Positions 1 to 11,202 are shown, counted from the stretch's first letter. The stretch is DNA of 64,000 nucleotides from Dolomedes plantarius (GCA_907164885.2 OU015493.1:122214693-122278692), one strand, 5' to 3'. The notes: generated from the letters alone by a model not told the origin. Translations and numbers: made by a program.

Positions 1-852
1 AAAACTTGTTCAAAGAAAAACTTTTATAAAATTTAGCCTATTCTCAAGCGGTAAAAGTATGTTTTCAACGTTTCGCAATTTCCAACTGTACGAGGAAATT
101 TCTATTTGCGGAAACTACAAATAAAGATACATTGTATTGTCCACAGTTAATTTAATTTTTTTCTTCTTTCGTCTATAAGTATTAATTAGAAATTAAGTAT
201 CGTGTTTAGTTTTATCGAACATTTGTTCTATCAAATTTCCTAAATTAAATTAATACTTTTAATTATTAGAGAATAAAGTTTTAACTTTTTTTTGAGCAGA
301 GATAAAAATTAACGTTACAATTTCTAATAAATTAAGTTTTTACATGTCTGTATGTTTCCGTTTTTTTCCCTTAGTTTGACTTCATGTCATTTTTATCTTT
401 TTAATTGCAGCCTTAATAAGAATATCTTGTCATATACATAGATTGTTGTCTGTATAAATGTGTAAATGTAACTCAAATTGTTGTTTTAATAGTGAAATTT
501 AGCACAATTTTCTCAAATATTCATATTTCTTTTGAAAACATTTTTAGATCTGCGTCCTGTCAGATAATTTAAACCCATTAATTAATTGTAGATCTGTTCT
601 CGGTCCATTTAGGTGTGTCTTTTCAGCCGAAGTGCAAGTTATCTTCTACTGTAGGACTATCCTAAAGCTTGTCTCAATAAAAAATCAAAACTGCCAGGCA
701 ATGAATCAGGACACTATCTCAAATGAAATTAAATGTTAAAAATTTTCTTTCAATTTTGAAAAAAAGACAATTATTTACTTGTGTTATTATTTTCTTCTAG
801 AATTTAAAATAATAATATTACTATACTAAAGAGAATTAATTCCTTTTTAAAA
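1..852. other. AT-rich unique sequence, nothing recognised
   Basis: No open reading frame of note, no terminal repeats and no tRNA-like boxes were seen. The composition is strongly AT-rich with short homopolymers. It ends at the TA that flanks the next transposon. Confidence 0.6.
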
Positions 853-1219
853 TACAGTGGTACCTTGACTTACGAGTGTCCCGACTTACGAGTTTTTTGA
901 GATACGAGCAATCTCTCGGCCGATATTTTGCCTTGAGTTGCGAGCTAAAATTCGGGTTACGAGCCAGCTTCATATACCCTACCTCAAATTCCATATAACA
1001 TTGTCGTCAAATGAGCACACTAGAAACATATAATATTCCCAACCTTTATGTACAATTATTATACAATTATATAATATTACTCTAAGACCACTTTCCAGTC
1101 TTAAACCGAGAGATTAACTCTCAAGAATTATCCCACGGATTGCTCTGCCCACACTTGAGTCACCCTCCGAAATTGAACAACGTCCAACCCCTCATTTCAA
1201 AAACATTCTGAAAGGGGGG

Positions 1220-1309
1220 ATGAAACAGACCTCATTGGACAAGTTTTTATGGAAAACCTCTGCAGATGAATGTGAGGAAAGCGTGTCGAAAAGGACAAAA
1301 ATCAGATAA
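1220..1309 (+). pseudogene. Tigger-type transposase C-terminal remnant
   Basis: Thirty codons ending in a TAA read as a tail starting MKQTSLDKFLWK and finishing with a basic Lys/Arg-rich stretch. The KQT-x-L-x-x-F signature followed by a charged tail is what Tigger/pogo (jerky-related) transposases carry after the DDE domain. The catalytic core and the N-terminal helix-turn-helix domains are not detectable upstream, where the DNA is AT-rich and lacks a matching frame. This is a fossil fragment, useful mainly for classifying the surrounding element and fixing its coding strand. Confidence 0.65.
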
Positions 1310-1645
1310 TAAGATTCAATTATTCAGTTCAGTCTTTGTCCTCCACCTCCATCAGCATCTTTAAGTCGTCTGATGTCCGCAGGAAATGTTGTACATTATA
1401 CTTAATAAAACCAGTTTAGTTCAGTACAGTTAATTGTTGTATTGTGTTTTTATAAAATATATGTTATTTATAAATATATTTTTCTTATGTAAAAACATGT
1501 AACAAAAATTTGCGGGTTTTCTTTTTGGAGGGGGGGGGGGCGGAACGGATTAATGGCATTTCAATTCATTTCTATGGGGAAAATTGATTTGACATACGAG
1601 TAATTCGAGTTACGAGCTCCGTCACGGAACGAATTAAACTCGCAA

Positions 1646-2154
1646 GGCTTTGTACACACGATACGGATTCAGTTTTATTATCATCGTCTCGGTTTTGTCG
1701 TTCCGTTTACAGTAAACAATGCATTTTATTTTGAACGTTCACACGTTGCGGTCGAAAATCGCAAACGAGGGAACAACCGAATCGGTAGCAGATGTCGTTC
1801 GATTTTGTCTACCGAAACCGGATAGACTGAACCGACGCCAGGCCGTTTCGGTTGTCATTGGTGAAGTGTAGAGATTTGAGAGGGGGAGTACACACGATTC
1901 GGTTTTTTTTAAGGAAACGTACACCAGTGCCGATCTAGCTACTGAAGTGATTCTTTGAGTGATTTTTTTAGTTGTTTTTTTACAGTTTTTTGCAGTGTTT
2001 TTTTTTTACACAATGGAGAAAATAGACACAGAAATTTAAATTTCTTTGGTTGAAGAAAGATCGACCATTTGGTACAAAACATAAGAATGTTTTACTTTAA
2101 ATGACGCTTTAAACGACGCTTAAATCATATTTATATCTTAATTAGAACAGGAGA

Positions 2155-2212
<58 letters not shown>

Positions 2213-3071
2213 TGCACCATTCTAATAGCAGCCAATCTTTGTTTAAACCTGTCAATACGTTTTCTGCATGATGGATTTTTTCACCATTTCTCATCTTTAA
2301 ATTGTTATAAGTCAAGAACCGTTGAAGATAAATGGTTCAAACTTGGAACATGCATTTTATTTTACTTTAATTTTAATTCAACAAATTTGAAAAATATATT
2401 TACTTTTGAAATATGATTTTTTAAAAATAAGTTACATAATTTTTTTAAAAAAATTCTCTAAATATTTTTAATTTTTTTAAAAATTAATGTTTAAAAAACG
2501 CTGAATCGAAATTAAAAGGTATATTTCTGTTTAATTAAATGAAAAAAAATTGAAATTCGACATATAATATTTCGAGTTATAACGATTTTAAATTACCCCA
2601 CTTTTTTCAAAATTTTAAATTTAAAAATTTTTAAAAACTTTATGAGAAGTTTTGTGATATGATTTTCTTTGCAAATTATATAGTTAACTATTACAAAAAA
2701 TTCAGAGTTTTAACTCAATAAATGTATGTATCGTCATTCGAAAGTAGTTGAAAATTTTCAATTAATCTCTTCTTAATTCAATCATAAGCGTTTAAAAAGA
2801 TCCCAGACAATATCTGTCCCTCAAAATATGATGTACCCAATACGTTCTATAAACTTTTTTAATGTTGCTTCGACGATGACGATACCAGTACATTACAAGA
2901 AAGGTGTTTACGTCCATCCTACAAAGTGAACTACACTGCAATGATTGCAAAGGTGTTCTGTGAGGACGGGAAAACCGTATGCTGTGAAAGAAACACCGAA
3001 TCGTGTAAGCACAACTTTCGGTTGACACCGAAACGATTATAAAGCCGAAACCGTATCGTGTGTACGAGGCC
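1646..3071. mobile_element. PIF/Harbinger-like non-autonomous element nested in the Tigger copy
   Basis: The terminal inverted repeats are GGCTTTGTACACACGATACG at 1646 and, inverted at the right end, GGCCTCGTACACACGATACG finishing at 3071. The flanks are CAA (1643-1645) and TAA (3072-3074), a 3-bp TAA duplication with one substitution. Removing the insert restores the Tigger end (ACTCG-TAAGTCAAGG). GG-rich termini and a 3-bp TWA duplication fit PIF/Harbinger. Subterminal repeats of ACACGATTCGG occur at about 1890 and inverted near 2995. I see no transposase, so it probably depended on an autonomous relative. Confidence 0.75.
2154..2212. repeat. (ATT)n microsatellite
   Basis: An uninterrupted trinucleotide ATT array of nearly 20 units inside the Harbinger-like element. 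Confidence 0.95.
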
Positions 3072-3518
3072 TAAGTCAAGGCACCACTGTACAAAGTTAT
3101 TAGAACTATTCTTTAAGTTATAATTAAGAGATTCCTTTCCCGAAACAGAACCGACTGTAATATAGCTGCATTTCTAATGAATTAAAGTTTAAGTCTACCT
3201 TTCTATTTAAGGGGATTCGCTTGTCGGGGTGGGGGTAACGGGCTTGGAAGAAGGGCTTCGAACCTTCTAAATATCTATAGTTGATGTTAGTCTCAGAAAT
3301 AAAAATAATTCGCAACTTTGTTTGGATTGATTTATTTTAATTTCGACGCAGATGAAAGAGGGGAAAATGCATATACAGTAGACTCCCGCATAACGCGATT
3401 AAGATGTTAAGCGTTGTATGAAATTACGTTCTAGGAAATCGTGTTGCACGAGTAAAATCTTATATAACGTTAATGATGTTAAGATAAAATGTTAGAGTGA
3501 CTATTAACAAGTAATTAA

Positions 3519-3526
3519 TACATATA

Positions 3527-3557
<31 letters not shown>

Positions 3558-3588
3558 AATACATACATATATATGTATGTATACATAC

Positions 3589-3626
<38 letters not shown>
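3519..3626. repeat. (TA)n / (CATA)n microsatellite
   Basis: Alternating TA with an embedded CATA subarray. It sits immediately before the ACTAGC repeat. Confidence 0.9.
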
Positions 3627-3627
<1 letters not shown>

Positions 3628-4743
3628 CTAGCGGACCCGACAGACGTTGTCCTGTTCAAACGTTGTAATTGTAGCTGAAGTTCCCGGCGATGCCCGGGAT
3701 TTTAAGAATGTTTGTTAACCAAAATCAATTTAAAAATTAACACAGTATAAATAACATAGAAAAAAAAGCATACGAAATGTTATACATATTAATAATATGA
3801 AAACCCAAATAAAAATGTATAAATTTATAATAAACTCCTCAGCTATATTCCGTATTTCGTCATAAAAAAGCTGAAAAAAATAAAAATAAATAAAAATAAT
3901 ACTTTTAAACAATAAAAATTTTTAAAAATAAAAATAAAAAAATAAAATAAAATAATAATTAAATAATTAAAAAATAATAAAATAAAAACTGAAATAAAAA
4001 AGCCTTTAAAAAAAAGCTGAAATAAAAGGTCTAGCAAAATTTACACAACGCTGGATTCGAACCCGGGTCGAGAACATGGTACTTTCCAAATTGGCGACCT
4101 TCCGAATGCGCCACGATAACACGGTGTTCCAGTGGGTAAAGTGAAACATATTCGCTATTGGAAAGTTGTTGTGGGCTGGTGATTATACATGTCAGAGGAG
4201 TTTTTAGTCGGAAATAAGTTAGCAGAATAGAAGCTTAGTCTTTAGCTCTTCAATAGATACAAAAATATAGGCGAGGAGGATTGCAGTAGCGATTAAAAAA
4301 GATCTCGTGTCACTTACCGTGGTTGATTCGAATTTTCCATCGCGTGTCGAGAGTATCAATATGCCGTTGGATCTGATCCATTTTAGAGTATAAAATCTGA
4401 CTTGAGAGATTATTATTTTCATTTATTATTCTGGTTTAATATATGACTTGAAAATTTTTGATTTTATTTATTTTTATTTTTTCGCTCGCTGTTTGCTAAC
4501 TAAACCTAACGTGGACGCCATTATCTAGAGGGGTGATTTCACAAACTGTAAAAGCTTCCATTTACCGGATGCACCCCCTTATAAATTGTTGGTTTTTTAT
4601 TAATTAATTAAAAATATAAAAACATATTCTATCGGATCAAATTGTGAATCTAAACCATTCTCGAATCAACTAAATTGCACACACAAATTTTCATAAAAAT
4701 CAGTCCAGTCGTTTAGGAGGAGTTCAGTTACATACACACGGAC
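3627..4743 (+). repeat. ACTAGC-type dispersed repeat (GGACCCGACAGACG variant)
   Basis: The unit begins ACTAGCGGACCCGACAGACG directly after a (TA)n tract and ends with a segment (AATCAGTCCAGTCGTTTAGG, then a run containing ACACACGGACAGAAG) that leads straight into another (TA)n tract. Repeats with this start and a CAGTCGTTT-x-GGAG-type 3' segment are widespread in arthropod genomes, but their class (non-LTR tail, Helitron-like or SINE-like) cannot be settled from one copy. It contains a tRNA-like segment at 4048-4118. Confidence 0.6.
4048..4118 (-). repeat. tRNA-like segment (SINE or tRNA relic)
   Basis: Read on the minus strand, a box A-like TGGCGCATTCGG (4102-4113) is followed by a box B GGGTTCGAATCC (4052-4063), the internal RNA polymerase III promoter of tRNAs. 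No closed acceptor stem is evident, so a functional tRNA is unlikely. It lies within an ACTAGC-type repeat. Confidence 0.6.
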
Positions 4744-4761
4744 AGAAGAAATATATATATA

Positions 4762-4817
<56 letters not shown>
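4744..4817. repeat. (TA)n microsatellite
   Basis: Nearly pure TA dinucleotide array closing the ACTAGC repeat. Confidence 0.95.
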
Positions 4818-4820
<3 letters not shown>

Positions 4821-5055
4821 GTTTAAACTTTGTTTTTACCGTGATAAATTTTGGTACACATGGTAAATTTTAACTACGTCGTCAAAATCTTTAAAAACCC
4901 GTGTGCATAAATATAAAAGCATGTACAGTTTTTAAAGGGGAAATTTCTGTATTTTATTCTATAGAGCGTTATGCGGGAATAGAGTTATGCCAACAAAGTC
5001 TTCGCACTTTTTTTATCACGTTGTTTGAACTCGCGTTATACGGTAGTCTACCATA

Positions 5056-6315
5056 CTTCCTAATTAACAACTTTCTTCAGGACATTTAATACGAATGACC
5101 ACCTCGTTTGACACGTGAGCAATATCCTGTCTTGTACTGATATAGAAATAAATGTGGAATTTTTAGGCTCTGATAAGATTTTACTCTATTTTAGTTTTAA
5201 CTTTAAAGTTGGTCCAAGAGGAAACCGTATGCGAAAGTGTTACTCATCGGAATGTAAAGCGTTTATTTTTATTGTAATGCAAGGTCCCCCAAATCCTTAC
5301 GACTTATATAAAGCCAATAAATTTCTGTCCAATTTCACTTTAAGGCCTTCGATTTAGTCTCTGACGTAGCAAACTGATTTAAACCGTTCGTCTCTGTCCG
5401 GAGCAACATAAGAAGAGTTTCTCGAACAATTACTTTCCTCCGGTGTGTGTGGTCCGGAATCGATTCTATATATCACGGCACTCTGGCCGGGCATTGTGCA
5501 GCCAGAAACTTTTGCCGATGGGGAAAGTTTGATGAGCCTTCTCCAAACAAAAAGATATCTTGAAATATTCTTGCAACTTCTCTGATGGTATAAGAGAATG
5601 AAGAACCAATCAGCCTCACCCGACTCTGGATAAAGGAGCGCATTTACTTCTGAGTTATCGACTTTATGAACTCCAACACTATATTTCTTCATTTTCCCCC
5701 AACCTTCTGCATTCTCGGCTGCTCTGTGATCGGAATGGGGCATGTTCTCATTTTCCGCTCAGGCATTCTTAGCGATATAAAGGAGTGATATAGGGGAAGA
5801 AACTGTGATATAAGAAATGAATATGAATTTTACGTGTTCAGTGTGGTAAATGAGTTTGCGTGTAGAGCGGATGTTTTCTGTTTCGGTAGAAAAAGCTTTC
5901 GTAATCCGTTGGTATACTTTATTTGAACTACACTATATCTACAGAAAGATGTACAGTGTAAGAAGGACTATTACTCCTATTTTTAACTGATTAATTAACA
6001 TGTTATATGGAATATATCACGAATAACTTTTTTCAAGTTTGAATGTTGCATGTTACGCTTAGTGTTCCAGTTATACGGTTTATTGTTAAAAGTCTCTAGA
6101 TCTGTCTTTTTTTTCTCCTTACTAAACAGTTTTTAAATGCAAATTTCTTATAGTATTTTGTCTGCTATATGAGTGATAATTACGTTTTGACCTCATTACC
6201 ACATTAATTACTAAATGGCCGCTGATAATAACGTGTTCAGGCGCCAGTGAATCAAAAATAATTGGCATCATCTGAAAAGAAATCATTCATTTTTTGAAAT
6301 TTTAGGGTCTTCATA
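5056..6315. other. AT-rich spacer, no supported gene
   Basis: The only notable reading frame is a 129-codon minus-strand frame (5354-5743) in a slightly GC-richer stretch. It resembles no family I know and has no signal peptide or motif. Without transcript data I do not call it a gene. Confidence 0.4.
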
Positions 6316-6934
6316 GACTTTACAATAAAATTATTATTGTTGTGAAGGATCCACAATTTGGACATTTTGAACTCCTTCCAACGTCATAGCCATTTTGTTT
6401 TTCCAACACGATTACGGGCATAAAACGGCCATATTGGAAAAAGGGGGAACCGCACCAATTTTCCAAGAAACATCGCACCCCCTGAATTCCTCAGGACGGG
6501 AGAAAGAAATTCCAGGAAATTCAACGGACATCCAATTTTCTTGGAAATAAGAGTACCACGTGGGTCAACCTTGGGGATGTCGGAGCATCCTGCCTTCGAA
6601 TAAAAAACTCGAACAGGCAATAAATTTACGTGAATAACTGACCTGGGGTGGAGTCATAATCCAAATGGGGGAAAAAATTAACCCCGAGTGTGGGAGAAAA
6701 AAGAGGATCGGAGGCAGAGGGGCAGAGAGAGTTTTGAGGGAGCGAGCTGCGAAGAAAGCCTGGGAAGAAAAGACGCCCCCGTAAAATGGCGAGATGTCCG
6801 TGTTCAACCGCCAGCGCCGATTCTGCTGCCTACTCCAATGAAGGGGCCCATGAATTTTAGCCCGATACCTAAAGCCTCCTCCGATAGAAGTGCCTCAACG
6901 ACTCCATGCCTTGCCCTGCTGTTTCATCAAAGCT
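6316..6934 (+). repeat. left arm of large inverted repeat
   Basis: This stretch of about 615 bases recurs in reverse complement at 7250-7853 with high identity. It is markedly GC-richer than its surroundings. Both arms can be read through in one frame (starting MWEKKED on each arm), but the predicted peptide has no recognisable domain. The left arm carries an extra ~10 bp near 6366-6376 that the right arm lacks. Confidence 0.85.
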
Positions 6935-7249
6935 CCCCAGGTTGGTCATTTCTTCCCTTTCAAATAGTGCTGGTGTTTCTTTTTAGAAATTTGGGAAAAT
7001 AGAACTTTATTTCACTCGACCCGTAATGGTTCTGCCACAGGAAACGGATAAAGTATGCCCTAATTCCGTTAAAATATGTCTATCCAAGATCTTAAATATA
7101 ATATGTAAAACTGACCTTTTCTTGTAAAATATTGTATAATAAATGTTGTTATTTTTATTTATAAACGCATAGTTCCTTTTGGAGTTTACCTCCCAAATTT
7201 TACACAACGCAAAGGGGTATCTCTCGTACCCCTCATAACATATATTTAA
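6935..7249. other. spacer between inverted-repeat arms
   Basis: About 315 bases of AT-rich DNA, distinct in composition from the arms. No reading frame or terminal repeat recognised. Confidence 0.6.
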
Positions 7250-7853
7250 AGCTTTGATGAAACAGCAGGGCAAGGCATGGAGTCGTTGAGGCACTTCTAT
7301 CGGAGGAGGCTTTAGGTATCGGGCTAAAATTCATGGGCCCCTTCATTGGAGTAGGCAGCAGAATCGGCGCTGGCGGTTGAACACGGACATCTCGCCATTT
7401 TACGGGGGCGTCTTTTCTTCCCAGGCTTTCTTCGCAGCTCGCTCCCTCAAAACTCTCTCTGCCCCTCTGCCTCCAATCCTCTTTTTTCTCCCACACTCGG
7501 GGTTAATTTTTTCCCCCATTTGGATTATGACTCCACCCCAGGTCAGTTATTCACGTAAATTTATTGCCTGTTCGAGTTTTTTATTCGAAGGCAGGATGCT
7601 CCGACATCATCACGGTTGACCCACGTGGTACTCTTATTTCCAAGAAAATTGGATGTCCGTTGAATTTCCTGGAATTTCTTTCTCCCGTCCTGAGGAATTC
7701 GGGGGGTGCGATGTTTCTTGGAAAATTGGTGTAGTTCCCCCTTTTTCCAATATGGCCGTTTTATGCCCCGTAATCGTGTTCGAAAAACAAAATGGCTATG
7801 ACGTTGGAATGTCCAAATTGTAGATCCTTCACAACAATTATATTTTAAAGGAA
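7250..7853 (-). repeat. right arm of large inverted repeat
   Basis: Reverse complement of 6316-6934, running from AGCTTTGATGAAACAG to the CCTTCACAACAATT region. The differences are scattered substitutions and small indels, such as a GGTG/CACC change close to 7730. The pair would fold into a hairpin with a stem of roughly 600 bp. Confidence 0.85.
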
Positions 7854-7995
7854 GAGCTATCTTAAGGAAAGTGTAAAGTGCTTAAATACTCTATATTGTC
7901 AAAAAAAAGTCTGACACCTCCAAATATGTAAGTATAGGCAAACTGGCGTGGGCAAATGAACATGCTCAATGCGTATTAGGTAGTACGAGTATATA

Positions 7996-9313
7996 CACTG
8001 CTGGCCACTGTAAATGCAACACCCTAAAGGAAACATGCAAATAACATGAAATTTACAACATACATTAGCAGAGGTTAGATATGCAAATGATTAGAATTTC
8101 AGCACAGACGCACATCACGCGCGCCTGTGTCGCCACTTCAAAGCGCTATTTAAGGCTTGGAGATTTCGACGATTTCAAGTTCGGCAATTGTGTTTTTCTT
8201 GTGGTTTTTTCAAAAAAACAATTAATTATGCCTCGTCGAAAACAGCGATCATCTTTTTGATCAAGTATCCGAGTTCGACAGAGGAAGGATAGTAGCCTAC
8301 CGAGATTGTGGATTATCTTTCAGGGAAATCGGTAGTCGTGTTGGACGAAACCAAACAACTGTAATGCGGATATGTGATCGTTGGATGCAGGAGGGTACGA
8401 CGGACCGGCGTGTTCGATCGCATCCACCTCACCGCACCACTTCACGTGATGACAGGAAAATTGTGCGCATGGCAGTGACGGATCGCTCAGTCACATCACG
8501 AACCATAGCACAGCACATGCAGTCTGTAACGCATCATCCAGTGTCTGCGCGTACCATTCGACGCCGTTTACAGCAGAGTGGTCTGTCCGCAAGACGTCCA
8601 TTGCTTTGTCTATCCTTGACGTAGAACCACAGACGTCTCCGCCGCCAATGGTGCGATGACAGAAGGATGTGGACTGCAGAATGGAATGAAATTGTCTTTA
8701 CTGACGAGTCACGCTTCTGTCTGCAACACCACGATGGTAGCATTCGAGTCTGGAGACACCGTGAAGAGAGGATGCTGAACAGCTGCGTTATGCACCGCCA
8801 CACTGGTCCTGCACCGGGTATTATGGTATGGGGCGGTATTGGATATCACTCTCGCACACCTCTAGTACGCATTGCCTGTACTTTAAACAGCCAGCGCTAC
8901 ATCTCCGAGGTGTTGGAGCCAGTTGTCCTTCCTTACCTCCAGGGCTTGCCCACAGCCATACTTCAACAGGATAATGCTCGACCACACGTGGTACGCATTG
9001 TCCAACGGTTCTTCGTCAATCGCCAGATTGAATTGCTTCCCTGGCCACCTCGCTCTCCGGATCTTTCGCCGATAGAAAACATGTGGTCCATGGTTGCTCA
9101 TCCAAAGTCTCCTTGAATCTATGCCGAGGCGTGTGGCAGCGGTGATCTCCAACAATGGCGGCTACTCTGGCTACTGATTTTGGCAGGAACCACACTTCAC
9201 GGAAGTCTATAAATTCAATCATTTGATACTTGGTCAACATGTTATCTACAAAATAAATTTTATTGTGATATCTCTTGTCTTTCTTGGTGTTGCAATTTGA
9301 GTGGCCAGCAGTG
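7996..9313 (+). mobile_element. Tc1-like DNA transposon copy 1
   Basis: The terminal inverted repeat CACTGCTGGCCAC starts at 7996 and returns as GTGGCCAGCAGTG ending at 9313. TA flanks both ends (7994-7995, 9314-9315). The 1.3-kb length and a single transposase frame are typical of Tc1. It is the same family as the copy at 46132-47475, and the two allow each other's lesions to be located. It is inserted into an older Tc1-like element. Confidence 0.95.
8228..9177 (+). pseudogene. Tc1-like DD34E transposase, broken (copy 1)
   Basis: The gene starts at ATG 8228 (MPRRKQRSS) and once encoded a Tc1 transposase. In order it has an N-terminal helix-turn-helix pair (RDCGLSFREIGSRVG; SARTIRRRLQQSG), then a DDE catalytic core with Asp in VFTDESRF, Asp in QQDNARPH, and Glu in SPIENMW 34 residues later, which is the DD34E signature of Tc1. 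Compared with copy 2 it has three lesions: an extra T in the T-run near 8255-8259 shifts the frame, a CAG-to-TAG stop sits at 8622-8624, and about 90 bp are missing just after the IENMWSMVA segment (near 9100), which removes much of the C-terminal helix region. The tail ending GGYSGY at 9177 is still readable in another frame. It is not functional. Confidence 0.9.
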
Positions 9314-9411
9314 TATAAATGTGATCATCTCGAAAAACTTTAAATTTCTTTGAAATCTGATATAGCGCTCACGGAGGGCTACGGAGCGCTACGGAGAGGT
9401 ATGGCTATAAG

Positions 9412-9815
9412 ATGCCACTTGAGGAACCAATCTTTTCGGGCATTGCTGGTCTTTTAGGCATCCCGAAATCAGCTGTATCAGATGTCATTCGAAGATGGAA
9501 GACTGACGACGTTACTGGGAGACTTGAGTAGAAACACAAATTGGGCGATCAAGGCAAAAGACGCTTTGTCAGGAATTTCAAGAAAAATTGGTCTTCCGCT
9601 GTAACAGCGTTAACTTCTAGGTGACCAAAGCGACAGGAATTACATAATATCGAATACCATGGCAGATCGGCTACACTTGAGTTCCACATAACTCGGTGTA
9701 TTAACAATGGTGTTTAGCACTTCTTTCAATGAAAAGAGATGCGTGGGAAAAGGTTTTGTTGAGTGATGAATCACTCTTCAAACTTTTCATACCTGACGGG
9801 ATGTGCCTGAGTGTG
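9412..9815 (+). pseudogene. older Tc1-like transposase, N-terminal half, heavily decayed
   Basis: From ATG 9412 the frame reads MPLEEP, then IAGLLGIPKSAVSDVIRRW, a helix-turn-helix of the paired-like type used by Tc1 transposases to bind their ends, and hits a stop after about 41 codons (GRLE-stop). A following stretch reads KLGDQGKRRFVRNFKKNW, matching the second DNA-binding helix region. Further on, DAWEKVLLSDESLFKLF (about 9740-9790) is the first catalytic Asp block of the DDE core. Frames change between blocks and the second and third catalytic residues are absent. It is different from the CACTGCTGG family inserted upstream. Confidence 0.7.
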
Positions 9816-9817
9816 GC

Positions 9818-10455
9818 ATTTGCTCGGGCAGCGTTTCGTTTCAGACAGCATTTTCGAAATTGGTCAAAAGCATGCTCAGAAGTGACGAAGCGGTAAAAAG
9901 ATGGCCAAACAATATATTGATTAAAAAAATAAACTTTTCCTTTTTCAACCTTGTTTGTGATTCCTTTTCCAATATATATATAAATGAACGTGTGTAACAT
10001 GTTCTCAGCATTCGTACATAGAGTACATTTTAAGAAGAAGCTAAATGATAGAAATGACTGTAACAGTTTCATTATTTCCGGGATGCAATATTATAACTAG
10101 GTATAAAAAAATACCAATTTAAAATTCAAAAGCGTACTCTAAGGAAGCCGGACATCGAGAAAACTAACATATGAAGAATGCATGAATGAAACAAGCTGTA
10201 TGAATCATTTCTATTGCAAAGTTCAGTCACCAAAAAGACGTCAGACAAGACATAATTTTTTAATTCATCTATGTGTCTCACAATTCGCAAAAAAGTCAAT
10301 TTTGTCTTGCATCTTATTCCAGACATCTGTCGGTGAAAAAAAATCCTAAGGATTCCAAGCAAGCATTTCTTAGCTATAGATATATTTTTCTAAAGTGTTG
10401 TCCCAAAAAGCAGTATTCACCTCTCGCATTTTCTTTTCCGTATATGATTTTGATC
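9818..10455. other. AT-rich spacer, nothing recognised
   Basis: No terminal repeats, motif-bearing frames or tRNA-like boxes seen between the decayed Tc1 relic and the hAT element. Confidence 0.5.
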
Positions 10456-10772
10456 CTTAAGAGCAGGGATTCCCAACGGTATCCAGTTGGACCCCTTAGA
10501 GATCGATGGAAGTATAAAATGGGTCTTTAGTATTCTAGGGGTCTATTGGGGGTCGATGATAAATTTTTCTGTTTTAAAATTTAATTTTTTATAAATGCAA
10601 TTATTAGATAATAATATCCGTTTTAATATGTATAAATACAGATTTACACAGGGCGTAGTGATCCTCACATCTAAAGTCGAATGTCATGACGCTTTTGTAT
10701 ATGTGTCGAATGCCGCTGTCGGCTTTTATTTGTCTACGACCTCTAGGCAGAACTGGAGAAATCCACTAGACC

Positions 10773-10840
10773 TTAAGGGGAGGAGATCACCTTAAAACCT
10801 TCAAAAAACTCAATTTTTTATTATGATTTAATTTTAAAGA
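10773..10840 (+). repeat. TTAA-GGGG transposon terminus fragment
   Basis: TTAAGGGG, then a short variable stretch, TTAAAACCTTCAAAAAA and a T-run align with the start of the element at 61219 (TTAAGGGG, TTTTAAACTTTCAAAAAATC, T-run). It looks like one end of a related TTAA-targeting element nested inside the hAT copy. The opposite end was not found. Confidence 0.5.
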
Positions 10841-11202
10841 ATGGAATGAAAGGATTTTTTTTTAAAAATGAAGTTGATACTACAATTAGAAATGCTTTTA
10901 TGGCCATATGTATAAAGCTAACAGCAAAGTAATTTATGGAAACTTAACTTTAAATGACTTTTACTAAAAACTGTTATTTTCAAACTTGTGCGCACTATTT
11001 ATTCAAAATAATGGTCACAAATTGCTAAAATTTTGTATACATGTACATGGATGTAGCGTGCTTCTAACTTTTTGGGAGACACGAATCGAATTCAGTTAGG
11101 GCCCTCCTCAGCGCATTGACTACCGTACGGTCCTTAAAATATAAATTATGTTTTTTTGAAATTGAATAATAATAGAATTGATGTTTGAGTAATGTTATAC
11201 AA

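Larger units (their letters stand above)
855..3089 (+). mobile_element. pogo/Tigger-type DNA transposon, decayed, with nested insertion
   Basis: The left end CAGTGGTACCTTGACTTACG at 855 pairs with the inverted right end CTAAGTCAAGGCACCACTG finishing at 3089, and both are bounded by TA (853-854, 3090-3091), the target of this superfamily. A short plus-strand remnant of the transposase C-terminus (KQTSLDKF-type tail) lies at 1220-1309, as expected for a Tigger-like DDE_1 element. Subterminal DNA repeats the motif TTACGAG several times. The right terminal region is split from the body by a second element at 1646-3071. Most of the transposase gene is missing, so the copy cannot move by itself. 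Confidence 0.85.
3376..5053. mobile_element. Tc1/pogo-type non-autonomous element with internal insertion
   Basis: The left end CAGTAGACTCCCGCATAACG at 3376 matches the inverted right end, which reads TGGTAGACTACCGTATAACG back from 5053. TA flanks both ends (3374-3375, 5054-5055). Subterminal GTTATGC and GCGTTAT motifs recur on both sides, for example around 4965-5045. No transposase is detectable. The centre holds a (TA)n-bounded ACTAGC-type repeat (3627-4743), so the original element was only about 500-600 bp, the size of a MITE. Confidence 0.75.
7858..9815 (+). mobile_element. decayed Tc1-like element hosting a younger Tc1 insertion
   Basis: Sequence on both sides of the 7996-9313 element belongs together. 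The left part (from about 7858) resembles a Tc1-type end and untranslated leader. The right part (9315 on) carries transposase remnants on the plus strand. The far end is not clear, so the right boundary is approximate. Confidence 0.5.

Noticed and set aside
5354..5743. 129-codon minus-strand open frame
   Set aside because: No start context, motif or family resemblance, and no splice or promoter signals. A frame of this length in a mildly GC-rich stretch is not enough to call a gene.
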